Positions 1-4,805 of a stretch of 5,054 nucleotides of DNA are shown piece after piece. The notes under the pieces were generated by a model. The model made no database searches and was not told where the DNA came from. It worked only from the letters and a program-made list of their open reading frames with translations. How positions within the stretch are numbered: position 1 is the stretch's first letter; each line of letters starts with the position of its first letter. Origin of the DNA: an uncultured Agathobacter sp. (GTDB taxonomy: Bacteria > Bacillota > Clostridia > Lachnospirales > Lachnospiraceae); the NCBI GenBank assembly GCA_934358675.1, contig CAKRKX010000137.1, positions 1-5,054 on the forward strand, given 5' to 3'. The translations under genes and the position numbers were made by a program.

Positions 1-574
1 TGTACTGAAAAGATGTAGATCCCTTGGTTTAGAGCCAAGTTATTTAGGATATGATAAGAAGTCTAAGAGAAATCTTCAGAGAGCAAACCGTAAGGTATCT
101 GAGTTCGGACTTCAGTTACGTGAGAAGCAGAAAGCAAAATTCATCTATGGTGTATTAGAGAAGCCTTTCCGTAACTACTATAAGAAAGCAGATAAGATGA
201 GAGGATTAACAGGTCCTAACCTTATGACAATCCTTGAGTCAAGACTTGATAACGTAGTATTCCGTCTTGGTTTCGCAAGAACAAGAAAGGAAGCTAGACA
301 GATCGTAGATCACAAGTTCGTAACCGTTAACGGTAAGGTTGTAAATATTCCTTCTTACTTAGTTAAGGCTGGCGATGTAATCGAGATCAAAGAGAGCAAG
401 AAGAACATTCAGCGTATGAAGGACATCGTTGAGGTTGCCGGTGGAAGAATCGTTCCTGAGTGGTTAGACATTGATGCTGAGAAGCTTCAGGGAACTGTTA
501 AGGAATTACCTTCACGTGAGCAGATCGATGTACCTGTAAACGAGATGTTAATCGTCGAGTTATACTCTAAGTAA
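1..574 (+). CDS. rpsD: 30S ribosomal protein S4, 5'-truncated by window edge
   Basis: The frame is open from the left edge (first whole codon at 2) to a TAA at 572-574, giving 190 residues. The visible protein begins VLKRCRSLGLEPSYLG, so only about seven N-terminal residues should be missing. S4 is a primary 16S rRNA binding protein that nucleates assembly of the small-subunit body, and in many bacteria it also represses its own mRNA. The N-terminal domain has one cysteine (KRCRSLG) rather than the multi-cysteine zinc form. The S4 RNA-binding fold follows: LESRLDNVVFRLGFARTR, then KEARQIVDHKFVTVNGK and a VKAGDVIEI turn. The C-terminus is the typical VNEMLIVELYSK. It lies directly upstream of rpoA, as is usual in Firmicutes. 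Identification is secure. Any S4 autoregulatory leader would lie outside the window. Confidence 0.97.
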   Translation, partial: VLKRCRSLGLEPSYLGYDKKSKRNLQRANRKVSEFGLQLREKQKAKFIYGVLEKPFRNYYKKADKMRGLTGPNLMTILESRLDNVVFRLGFARTRKEARQIVDHKFVTVNGKVVNIPSYLVKAGDVIEIKESKKNIQRMKDIVEVAGGRIVPEWLDIDAEKLQGTVKELPSREQIDVPVNEMLIVELYSK

Positions 575-584
575 TTAGCGTGAT

Positions 585-605
585 GTAGTGCAGGCTATGC
601 ACTAT
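585..605 (+). other. First of two intergenic hairpins, rpsD-rpoA spacer
   Basis: TAGTGCA (586-592) pairs with TGCACTA (598-604) around the loop GGCTA, and a G-T wobble (585/605) extends the stem to 8 bp. It starts 10 bases after the rpsD stop and is followed three bases later by a second, stronger hairpin. There is no T-run, so it is not an intrinsic terminator. Possible roles are mRNA processing, 3'-end protection of the rpsD segment, or tuning of rpoA expression. Those roles are inference. Confidence 0.6.
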
Positions 606-607
606 TG

Positions 608-634
608 GAGATGCACCCCTATGGGGTGCGTCTC
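608..634 (+). other. Second intergenic hairpin, 12-bp stem, rpsD-rpoA spacer
   Basis: Bases 608-619 pair with 623-634 around the three-base loop TAT. All 12 pairs form, with one T-G wobble (612/630) and a run of four C-G pairs next to the loop. The sequence after the stem is CGTTAAATG, with no T-tract, so termination is unlikely. It ends about 24 bases before the rpoA ribosome binding site. A perfect stem of this kind between co-transcribed genes is often an RNase processing or stabilising element. That reading is inference. Confidence 0.65.
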
Positions 635-674
635 GTTAAATGCCGAACGAAACCCGAGAAGGAGGGACTTTGTA

Positions 675-1634
675 GTGTTCGATTTTGAAAAACCAAAAAT
701 TGAGATTGCTGAAATTTCAGAAGACAAGACATATGGCAGATTTGTTGTAGAGCCTTTGGAAAGAGGATATGGTACGACACTTGGTAATTCTTTAAGAAGA
801 ATTATGCTTTCTTCATTACCGGGAGCTGCTGTTAGTCAGGTTAAGATTGACGGAGTTCTTCATGAGTTTAGCTCAATCCCAGGTGTTAAGGAAGATGTTA
901 CTGAAATTATCATGAACATCAAGAACCTCGCTATCCGCAATAATAGTTCTACAAATGAACCAAAAGTTGCTTACATTGAATTCGAAGGTGAAGGCGTTGT
1001 TACTGCGGCTGATATTCAGGTAGATTCGGATATCGAGATCATGAATCCTGATTTAGTGATCGCTCACTTAAACGGTGGTGCTGATTGCAAATTATACATG
1101 GAGCTGACAATCACTAAGGGTAGAGGTTACATTAGTGCAGACAAGAATAAGACAGAGGATACACCGATCGGTGTGCTTGCTATCGATTCTATCTATACTC
1201 CGGTTGACCGTGTGAATGTAACGATCGAGAATACCCGTGTTGGTCAGGTTACCGATTATGATAAGCTTACATTGGATGTATATACCAATGGTACCTTAGA
1301 GCCGGATGAGGCTGTCAGCCTTGCTGCAAAGGTATTAAGCGAGCACCTGAATCTTTTCATCGACTTATCCGATGCTGCACAGCAGGCTGAGGTTATGGTT
1401 GAGAAAGAGAATGATGCACAGGAGAAGGTTCTTGAGATGAACATCGATGAACTCGAGCTGTCTGTTCGTTCTTACAACTGTCTGAAGAGAGCAGGTATCA
1501 ATACAGTTGCTGAGCTGATCAATCGTACTCCGGAAGACATGATGAAGGTTCGTAACCTTGGTCGCAAGTCTTTAGAGGAAGTATTGGCGAAGCTGAAAGA
1601 ATTAGGATTACAGTTAAATCAGGGAGAGGAATAA
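675..1634 (+). CDS. rpoA: DNA-directed RNA polymerase subunit alpha
   Basis: This 319-residue alpha subunit seeds assembly of RNA polymerase and contacts upstream promoter DNA and activators. The GTG at 675 is chosen as start because AAGGAGGG lies at 659-666 with an 8-base gap and because the protein then begins [11 protein letters not shown], as in relatives. The frame stays open upstream to 588, but that stretch encodes non-homologous residues across the hairpin. The N-terminal dimerisation domain includes [20 protein letters not shown] at 31-50. A charged linker lies around 238-255. The C-terminal domain at about 256-312 contains [12 protein letters not shown] (264-275) and [10 protein letters not shown] (293-302). 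R265, N268, G296, K298 and S299 match the DNA-contacting residues known from E. coli alpha in both identity and number. Nothing suggests damage. It sits between rpsD and rplQ in the classical operon. Confidence 0.98.
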   Translation: MFDFEKPKIEIAEISEDKTYGRFVVEPLERGYGTTLGNSLRRIMLSSLPGAAVSQVKIDGVLHEFSSIPGVKEDVTEIIMNIKNLAIRNNSSTNEPKVAYIEFEGEGVVTAADIQVDSDIEIMNPDLVIAHLNGGADCKLYMELTITKGRGYISADKNKTEDTPIGVLAIDSIYTPVDRVNVTIENTRVGQVTDYDKLTLDVYTNGTLEPDEAVSLAAKVLSEHLNLFIDLSDAAQQAEVMVEKENDAQEKVLEMNIDELELSVRSYNCLKRAGINTVAELINRTPEDMMKVRNLGRKSLEEVLAKLKELGLQLNQGEE

Positions 1635-1669
1635 TTCGTTCGTGAATTACAATCTTCTTTGATAATATA

Positions 1670-1715
1670 AGAGATGGCAGTACAGTAAGTCCGAAGGAGC
1701 GTGGCTGTCTACTCT
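1670..1715 (+). ncRNA. Upstream copy of a tandem structured RNA motif before rplQ
   Basis: ACAG (1682-1685) pairs with CTGT (1705-1708). A two-base bulge (CT, 1709-1710) on the 3' side is followed by AGT (1679-1681) pairing with ACT (1711-1713). The alternative outer pair AGAG (1670-1673) with CTCT (1712-1715) would compete for two of those bases. The stem closes a 19-base loop (1686-1704) that begins TAAGTCCGA and ends GAGCGTGG. Inside the loop, TCC can pair with GGA. The same architecture and loop recur at 1762-1804. The position between rpoA and rplQ suggests a cis-acting mRNA element, possibly an L17-binding leader. I do not recognise the family, and the function is inference. Confidence 0.6.
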
Positions 1716-1726
1716 TTGTGGCTAAC

Positions 1727-1747
1727 GCAATGTGTGAAATGCATTGC
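1727..1747 (+). other. Hairpin between the two rplQ-leader motif copies
   Basis: GCAATG (1727-1732) is the exact reverse complement of CATTGC (1742-1747), with two possible T-G wobbles inside and a short loop. It falls midway between the two motif copies, so the whole rpoA-rplQ spacer could fold as three consecutive stems. There is no T-run, so it is not a terminator. Confidence 0.5.
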
Positions 1748-1761
1748 ATAACAATTAAGAA

Positions 1762-1804
1762 TGGGTTCGGTAAGTAAGTCCGATGAGCGTGGCCGGATAC
1801 CCCA
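1762..1804 (+). ncRNA. Downstream copy of the tandem structured RNA motif, abutting the rplQ ribosome binding site
   Basis: TCGG (1767-1770) pairs with CCGG (1793-1796) and a two-base bulge (AT, 1797-1798) follows on the 3' side. GGGT (1763-1766) then pairs with ACCC (1799-1802). The 22-base loop (1771-1792) contains TAAGTCCGA and GAGCGTGG, as in the copy at 1670-1715. Compared with that copy, the third inner pair is G-C instead of A-T and an outer pair is G-C instead of A-T, so sequence changes while pairing is kept. The stem ends six bases before GGAGG of rplQ, close enough to influence ribosome loading. Its role and ligand are unknown. Confidence 0.62.
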
Positions 1805-1822
1805 CAAATGGAGGAAAAAACA

Positions 1823-2347
1823 ATGGCAAAGTATCGTAAGTTAAGCAGAACCTCTAGCCAGAGAAAGGCTTTATTAAGAGGTCAGGTAACAGCTCTTATC
1901 GCTAACGGTAAGATCGTAACAACAGAAGCTAAGGCTAAGGAAGTTCGCAAGATCGCTGAAGGTCTTATCGCAGCTGCTGTACGTGAGAAAGACAACTTTG
2001 ATGAAGTAACTGTAACAGCTAAGGTTGCCCGCAAGGACAAGGATGGCAAGAGAGTGAAAGAAGTTGTTGACGGTAAGAAAGTTACTGTATACGACGAAGT
2101 ACAGAAGACAATCAAGAAGGATCAGCCTTCACGTCTTCATGCAAGAAGAGAGATGCTCAAGGTTCTCTACTCTGTAAAGACTACAGACGGAACTAAGAAG
2201 GGCACAAAGGAAGTTGATCTTGTTGCTAAGTTATTCGATGAGATCGCTCCTAAGTATGCAGACCGTAACGGTGGTTACACAAGAATCGTAAAGATTGGTC
2301 AGCGTAAGGGTGACGGAGCTCTCGAAGTACTTCTTGAGTTAGTTTAA
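1823..2347 (+). CDS. rplQ: 50S ribosomal protein L17, enlarged clostridial form
   Basis: L17 is a large-subunit protein near the polypeptide exit tunnel. The ATG at 1823 is preferred because GGAGG at 1810-1814 lies 8 bases upstream and the protein begins [20 protein letters not shown], the family's conserved start. An in-frame ATG at 1808 overlaps that ribosome binding site and is rejected. The product has 174 residues, against roughly 120-130 in B. subtilis and E. coli. The excess is a lysine-rich insertion at about residues 56-100, placed before the conserved [14 protein letters not shown] segment. The C-terminus [20 protein letters not shown] (142-161) and EVLLELV is canonical. From memory, this insertion is shared by Lachnospiraceae L17 proteins. 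Codon use is that of a highly expressed gene: isoleucine is ATC or ATT, never ATA. It is the last gene of the operon. Confidence 0.97.
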   Translation: MAKYRKLSRTSSQRKALLRGQVTALIANGKIVTTEAKAKEVRKIAEGLIAAAVREKDNFDEVTVTAKVARKDKDGKRVKEVVDGKKVTVYDEVQKTIKKDQPSRLHARREMLKVLYSVKTTDGTKKGTKEVDLVAKLFDEIAPKYADRNGGYTRIVKIGQRKGDGALEVLLELV

Positions 2348-2362
2348 TATTTGTCATAAGAG

Positions 2363-2392
2363 ACCCCATCTGCGAAAGCAGGTGGGGTTTTT
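2363..2392 (+). terminator. Intrinsic terminator ending the rpsD-rpoA-rplQ operon
   Basis: An 11-bp stem (2363-2373 with 2378-2388, one T-G wobble) is capped by the GNRA-type tetraloop GAAA. It runs into a T-tract at 2388-2392. It starts 15 bases after the rplQ stop and marks the boundary between housekeeping and accessory DNA. Confidence 0.93.
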
Positions 2393-2472
2393 GCATGCGC
2401 AAATATAGGCGGTTGCGATTTTGCTTCATATCAACGAAAATTATGAGTAAAAGATAAAAAGGATAAATATAT

Positions 2473-2500
2473 TTGACAAGAGTATAATATATAGTATAAT
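2473..2500 (+). promoter_or_regulatory. Consensus sigma-A promoter for the abiE-type operon
   Basis: TTGACA (2473-2478) and TATAAT (2495-2500) both match consensus perfectly, with a 16-base spacer. A second TATAAT at 2483-2488 sits only 4 bases from the -35 and cannot pair with it. It makes AGTATAAT a direct repeat (2481-2488 and 2493-2500). Transcription should start near 2507, about 37 bases before the antitoxin ATG. A promoter this strong is consistent with autorepression by the antitoxin. Confidence 0.85.
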
Positions 2501-2506
2501 AAAACT

Positions 2507-2521
2507 GAAATTGATAATTTC
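2507..2521. promoter_or_regulatory. Candidate antitoxin operator palindrome at the abiE start site
   Basis: GAAATT (2507-2512) and AATTTC (2516-2521) form a perfect inverted repeat around GAT, immediately downstream of the -10 box and over the expected start site. AbiEi-type antitoxins are known to repress their own operons through inverted repeats at the promoter. Assigning this palindrome as that operator is inference, because AT-rich DNA makes short palindromes common. Confidence 0.5.
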
Positions 2522-2543
2522 TGATATGTGAGGAGGCGGATAT

Positions 2544-3161
2544 ATGCTATATGATTATATATTAAATACTTACGAAAAAGATGAGCCTATTTTTTTGTCC
2601 GAACTCCCAGGAGCTTCCAGAGACTACGTTCGGCAGGAAATGAAGAAACTTGTTGATGAGGGTAAATTAGAGCGTTTGTTTAATGGGGTCTATTATTTAT
2701 CGTATACTACGATTCTTGGGACTAAAGGAAAGATGTCAGTAGACAAATATGTAGAAAAAAAATTTATCAATTATAACGGTAGAGTATCTGGGTACATTAC
2801 TGGAATTCAACTTGCGAATATGTATGGATTTACATCACAAAATCCTGCATTTATAGAGGTATGCTCAAATGAAGCAACAACAAAACAGAGAAAACTTTGT
2901 ATTGATGGAAGAAATCTGATTATTTATAAACCTACTATTGAAATAACAAAGGAAAATCAAACAGCGCTACAGTTTTTAGACTTTATGTCAACTATTGATA
3001 AATATAGTGAACTTTCAGGTGATTTGTTGAGAATGAAACTAAAAGAATTTGTAAATATATTAAATGTGGATTTTTCGGTTGTAAAAAAATATATTTTGTT
3101 GTTCCCTGATAGGGTGTATCGAAATATTTATCAAGGGGGGCTGATGGGTGAGCTGGTATAG
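2544..3161 (+). CDS. AbiEi-like antitoxin, DUF6088-type
   Basis: This 205-residue protein is predicted to be the antitoxin and autoregulator of a type IV toxin-antitoxin pair. The start is well supported: AGGAGG at 2531-2536 is 7 bases before the ATG. Residues 1 to about 55 look like a winged helix: a helical start, SELPGASRDYVRQEMKKLVD as the likely recognition region, and LERLFNGVYYLS as the wing. The rest (about 60-190) resembles the mixed AbiEi C-terminal region, including GRVSGYITGIQLANMYGF (79-96) and a basic stretch ATTKQRKLCIDGRNLIIYKP (111-130). The gene overlaps the downstream toxin by 14 bases, which implies coupled translation. In known AbiE systems the antitoxin opposes the toxin without forming a stable complex. 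ATA codons and an AT-rich composition contrast with the operon upstream and suggest acquisition. The exact family number is from memory. Confidence 0.85.
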   Translation: MLYDYILNTYEKDEPIFLSELPGASRDYVRQEMKKLVDEGKLERLFNGVYYLSYTTILGTKGKMSVDKYVEKKFINYNGRVSGYITGIQLANMYGFTSQNPAFIEVCSNEATTKQRKLCIDGRNLIIYKPTIEITKENQTALQFLDFMSTIDKYSELSGDLLRMKLKEFVNILNVDFSVVKKYILLFPDRVYRNIYQGGLMGELV

Positions 3162-4080
3162 TAAATATAGAAATGAATGGAAAGAGATTATAGAGACGGT
3201 TGCCCGCGAAAGTAAAAGAGCAGAACTTATGGTTGAAAAAGACACTGTTCAATCGATGTTTTTATTGGAGTTATCAAAGATTGATCTTCCATTTGTGTTT
3301 AAAGGTGGAACATCCTTGTCAAAAGCATACAATTTGATAGATCGGTTTTCTGAAGATATCGATTTATCAATGAATCGAAAACTGACGGAGGCTGAAAAAA
3401 GGGCTTCAAAAGAGTATATTGTAGAAATTGCAAAGTTATTAGACCTGAAGCTAACCAATTCGGATCGGATTAAATCAAGACATGACTACAATATGTATGT
3501 GTTTAGCTATGATTCCCTTTTTTCAGGAAAACCTGTAGAGATTATAGTAGAGACTAGTTATTATCAGACGGTATATCCCGTTGAAAGGCATAAGGTTGGA
3601 AGTTTTGTGGGAAAATTCTGTCAAAACAATGGAATATTACTTCCTATTCCGTTTGAAGCAGCATCTTTTATTATGAATGTACAGTCGGTTGACCGAACTT
3701 TTATTGATAAGGTATTTGCAATCTGTGATTACCGTATTCAGAATATGCAAGATAGAGATTCGCGCCATTTGTATGATATCTGCAAATTACTTCCCGAGAT
3801 AAAATTGGATCAGAAATTGGATGAACTAATTGATATTGTCAGAAACGACAGAATGCATTCAAAGAATAATCCGTCTGCCCAGTTGGAGTATAATATTCCT
3901 GAAATGTTAAAGGAAATCATTACCAGCCGGTTCTATGAAGCGGATTATCGAAACGTGACTCAGAAATTGTTATACGAAGATATTAGCTATGATTATGCGA
4001 TTGAAAATGGCATTGCAATGGTGGCAGAATCAAATGTTTTCTTATATAAGAAAAATAATCCTATATCTTTTGGTAGTTAG
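3148..4080 (+). CDS. AbiEii/AbiGii-family nucleotidyltransferase toxin
   Basis: This 310-residue protein belongs to the DUF1814 / AbiEii nucleotidyltransferase group, whose members arrest growth during phage infection or when unopposed. Some relatives (MenT toxins) add nucleotides to tRNA 3' ends. GTG at 3148 is chosen as start: a G-rich site (AAGGGGGG, 3133-3140) lies 7 bases upstream, and the first residues MSWYSKYRNEWKEII are a plausible helix. Motif I is FKGGTSLSKAYN (51-62). Motif II is RFSEDIDL (66-73), with the metal-binding D70 and D72. VDRTFIDKVFAI (181-192) is the motif III region with K188. DRDSRHLYDI (202-211) is the RH-x-YD version of motif IV. It overlaps the antitoxin gene by 14 bases and is followed by two terminators. 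All catalytic motifs seem present, so it is probably active. The target is unknown. Confidence 0.9.
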   Translation: MSWYSKYRNEWKEIIETVARESKRAELMVEKDTVQSMFLLELSKIDLPFVFKGGTSLSKAYNLIDRFSEDIDLSMNRKLTEAEKRASKEYIVEIAKLLDLKLTNSDRIKSRHDYNMYVFSYDSLFSGKPVEIIVETSYYQTVYPVERHKVGSFVGKFCQNNGILLPIPFEAASFIMNVQSVDRTFIDKVFAICDYRIQNMQDRDSRHLYDICKLLPEIKLDQKLDELIDIVRNDRMHSKNNPSAQLEYNIPEMLKEIITSRFYEADYRNVTQKLLYEDISYDYAIENGIAMVAESNVFLYKKNNPISFGS

Positions 4081-4148
4081 AGAAAAGTTGATTGATTATA
4101 TAGGAAAAGAATTTAACATAATTGCACGATAAAAATTATATTTTTGTA

Positions 4149-4180
4149 GGGAATGGGTTTTACTCGTTCCCGATTTTTTT
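4149..4180 (+). terminator. First terminator after the abiE-type operon
   Basis: GGGAATG (4149-4155) pairs with CGTTCCC (4165-4171), with one T-G wobble, and seven T residues follow at 4174-4180. It lies about 70 bases after the toxin stop. The intervening 4081-4148 is AT-rich and holds nothing I can assign. Confidence 0.85.
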
Positions 4181-4184
4181 ACGC

Positions 4185-4214
4185 AGACGGCTCACTAAAG
4201 GGCGGTCTTTTTTA
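4185..4214 (+). terminator. Second, tandem terminator after the abiE-type operon
   Basis: Bases 4185-4193 pair with 4200-4208 around the loop ACTAAA. There is one G-G mismatch (4189/4204) and one T-G wobble, and the stem is followed by a T-rich tail (4208-4213, then ATTTT). It begins only five bases after the T-run of the first terminator. Two plus-strand terminators in series should stop abiE transcription from entering the opposing regulator gene. Confidence 0.75.
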
Positions 4215-4228
4215 TTTTAACTCCCTAC

Positions 4229-4465
4229 TTAACGGAAAGAAGATTTACTTGGGGGATAAGGCCTATTTTGATCGGTTCGTCCGAGCAAATAGTCAACACT
4301 TGTATGATGAAAATCAGCCAATGCACATAGAATTTCGGTAGGAATTTCCCGTTCATCATTTTCATATCTGGAATAGGTACGCTGACTGATGTTAAGATGG
4401 CTTGCCAATTCTGTCTGTGTCAGGTCTTTGTCTTCTCGTAGATCTCGAATTCTTCTATATATCAA
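4229..4465 (-). CDS. Xre/Cro-CI family helix-turn-helix regulator
   Basis: This is a 78-residue DNA-binding protein. The minus-strand TTG at 4465-4463 is taken as start because GGGAGGTG (4480-4473) sits 7 bases upstream and translation then gives MIYRRIRDLREDKDLTQTEL. Residues about 5-61 form a complete HTH_3 domain: the helix-turn-helix is LTQTELASHLNISQRTYSRY (15-34), followed by the typical ENDEREIPTEILCALADFHH and SVDYLLGRTD. The tail of about 14 residues is short, with no peptidase or sensor domain, so it probably acts as a small dimeric repressor like those of prophages and conjugative elements. It runs convergently to the toxin gene and divergently from the integrase. Stop is TAA at 4231-4229. 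It may control the operator at 4672-4698, but this is inferred from position only. Confidence 0.88.
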   Translation of the reverse strand: MIYRRIRDLREDKDLTQTELASHLNISQRTYSRYENDEREIPTEILCALADFHHTSVDYLLGRTDQNRPYPPSKSSFR

Positions 4466-4478
4466 ATTTAAACACCTC

Positions 4479-4545
4479 CCATATGCAGTAATAGTATATG
4501 GTAGACCAAACTGGACTATTGAAGTTTAGACTGATATGGACTAAA
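4479..4545 (-). promoter_or_regulatory. Repeat-rich region upstream of the xre gene, possible weak promoter and operators
   Basis: On the minus strand, TATACT (4498-4493) could be a -10 box with an RBS just downstream, but no good -35 lies 16-19 bases upstream. Around it are CCATAT (4479-4484) and ATATGG (4496-4501) as an inverted pair with an 11-base spacer. A further ATATGG is at 4534-4539. TGGACTA occurs twice (4512-4518, 4537-4543), and TTTAG/CTAAA (4525-4529, 4541-4545) is an imperfect palindrome. Such clustered half-sites suit a regulator that controls its own gene. Evidence is weak. Confidence 0.35.
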
Positions 4546-4560
4546 ATGTGAATTGCAAGA

Positions 4561-4620
4561 AATAAAAAAAGAGCGACAATCTTTCGCAGATTAACATAAT
4601 CTACGAAAGAATTTTCACTC
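4561..4620 (-). terminator. Strong minus-strand intrinsic terminator upstream of xre
   Basis: Read on the minus strand, 4620-4598 pairs with 4592-4571 around a five-base loop, and a run of seven T follows (about 4570-4564). The plus-strand version has two C-A mismatches (4587/4603 and 4574/4617). On the minus strand both become G-U pairs, so the structure is built to work as leftward RNA. One unpaired base (4611) and one true mismatch (4577/4614) remain. It lies about 100 bases upstream of the xre start. It could therefore be the end of a small RNA, an attenuator in the xre leader, or a block against transcription from the right. Confidence 0.8.
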
Positions 4621-4648
4621 TCTAAAAAACGATACTTATGATTCCTTC
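4563..4648 (-). ncRNA. Candidate ~85-nt small RNA or attenuated leader of xre
   Basis: A consensus-like minus-strand promoter (4683-4655) predicts a start near 4648, and the minus-strand terminator ends near 4563. The predicted transcript is about 85 nt: roughly 28 bases of single strand, including a GAAGGA stretch, followed by the long hairpin. No convincing peptide can be read, because the GTG-initiated frames stop within a few codons. If transcription passes the hairpin it enters xre, so the same RNA could be a regulated leader. Existence of the transcript is inference from signals. Confidence 0.5.
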
Positions 4649-4654
4649 ACGACT

Positions 4655-4683
4655 ATTCTAGTCTTTGTTTCATAATTTGTCAA
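4655..4683 (-). promoter_or_regulatory. Leftward sigma-A promoter, divergent from the integrase promoter
   Basis: On the minus strand, TTGACA (4683-4678) is a perfect -35. TAGAAT (4660-4655) is a one-mismatch -10, and the spacer is 17 bases. The -35 lies inside the palindrome at 4672-4698, so a bound protein would block it. It reads toward the terminator at 4571-4620 and then xre. Confidence 0.75.
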
Positions 4684-4698
4684 CAATAGACAAATTAT
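4672..4698. promoter_or_regulatory. Perfect 10+10 bp palindromic operator between divergent promoters
   Basis: ATAATTTGTC (4672-4681) and GACAAATTAT (4689-4698) are exact reverse complements separated by AACAATA. A second overlapping palindrome, ACAAA-TTA-TTTGT (4690-4702), reuses the right arm, giving three TTTGT/ACAAA half-sites in a row. The site covers the leftward -35 and the -35 zone of the rightward promoter. Symmetric sites of this kind are typical targets of dimeric HTH repressors. The neighbouring Xre-type protein is the obvious candidate by position. Confidence 0.75.
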
Positions 4699-4709
4699 TT
4701 GTGTATAAT
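4680..4709 (+). promoter_or_regulatory. Probable integrase promoter
   Basis: TATAAT (4704-4709) is a perfect -10. The best -35 is TCAACA (4680-4685), 4 of 6 matches with an 18-base spacer. TTGTCA (4677-4682) is closer to consensus but 21 bases away. The weak -35 fits a low-level or activator-dependent promoter. Start would be near 4716, leaving a leader of about 90 bases before the integrase TTG. Confidence 0.6.
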
Positions 4710-4757
4710 GATAGTTTATATACAAAAAATGCGATGGTTTTAAACATTTTTACATGA

Positions 4758-4780
4758 TTTATGGTCAATTTTATGGTCAA
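4758..4780 (+). repeat. 11-bp tandem direct repeat upstream of int
   Basis: TTTATGGTCAA occurs at 4758-4768 and again at 4770-4780, one base apart, so the period is 12 bp. It lies between the integrase promoter and its ribosome binding site. Short direct repeats near int genes often serve as arm-type integrase or excisionase sites, and a regulator site is also possible. No function can be proved from the window. Confidence 0.7.
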
Positions 4781-4805
4781 ACAATTATAAAGGAGGAGAT
4801 GAATT

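Noticed and set aside
588..674. Upstream extension of rpoA from a GTG at 588
   Set aside because: The extra residues run through the second hairpin and resemble no alpha subunit. A strong ribosome site at 659-666 points to GTG 675, where the canonical N-terminus begins.
1774..1795. Resemblance of the rplQ-leader loop to a hammerhead ribozyme core (CTGATGA-like)
   Set aside because: The sequence reads CCGATGAG, not CTGATGAG, and the required CGAAAC element and three-stem junction are absent.
1808..1822. Alternative ATG start of rplQ at 1808
   Set aside because: It overlaps the ribosome binding site GGAGG (1810-1814), and L17 conservation starts at MAKYRKL, encoded from 1823.
2398..2417. Possible hairpin CGCAA/TTGCG after the rplQ terminator
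   Set aside because: It has only five pairs with a ten-base loop and no conserved context, so it is expected by chance.
4131..4145. AAAAAT-TAT-ATTTTT palindrome after the toxin gene
   Set aside because: It is pure A/T in an AT-rich stretch, has no associated promoter, and is readily explained by composition.
4153..4341. Open plus-strand frame of 62 codons after the toxin gene
   Set aside because: It starts inside a terminator stem, crosses both terminators and lies antisense to the xre gene. It has no ribosome site.
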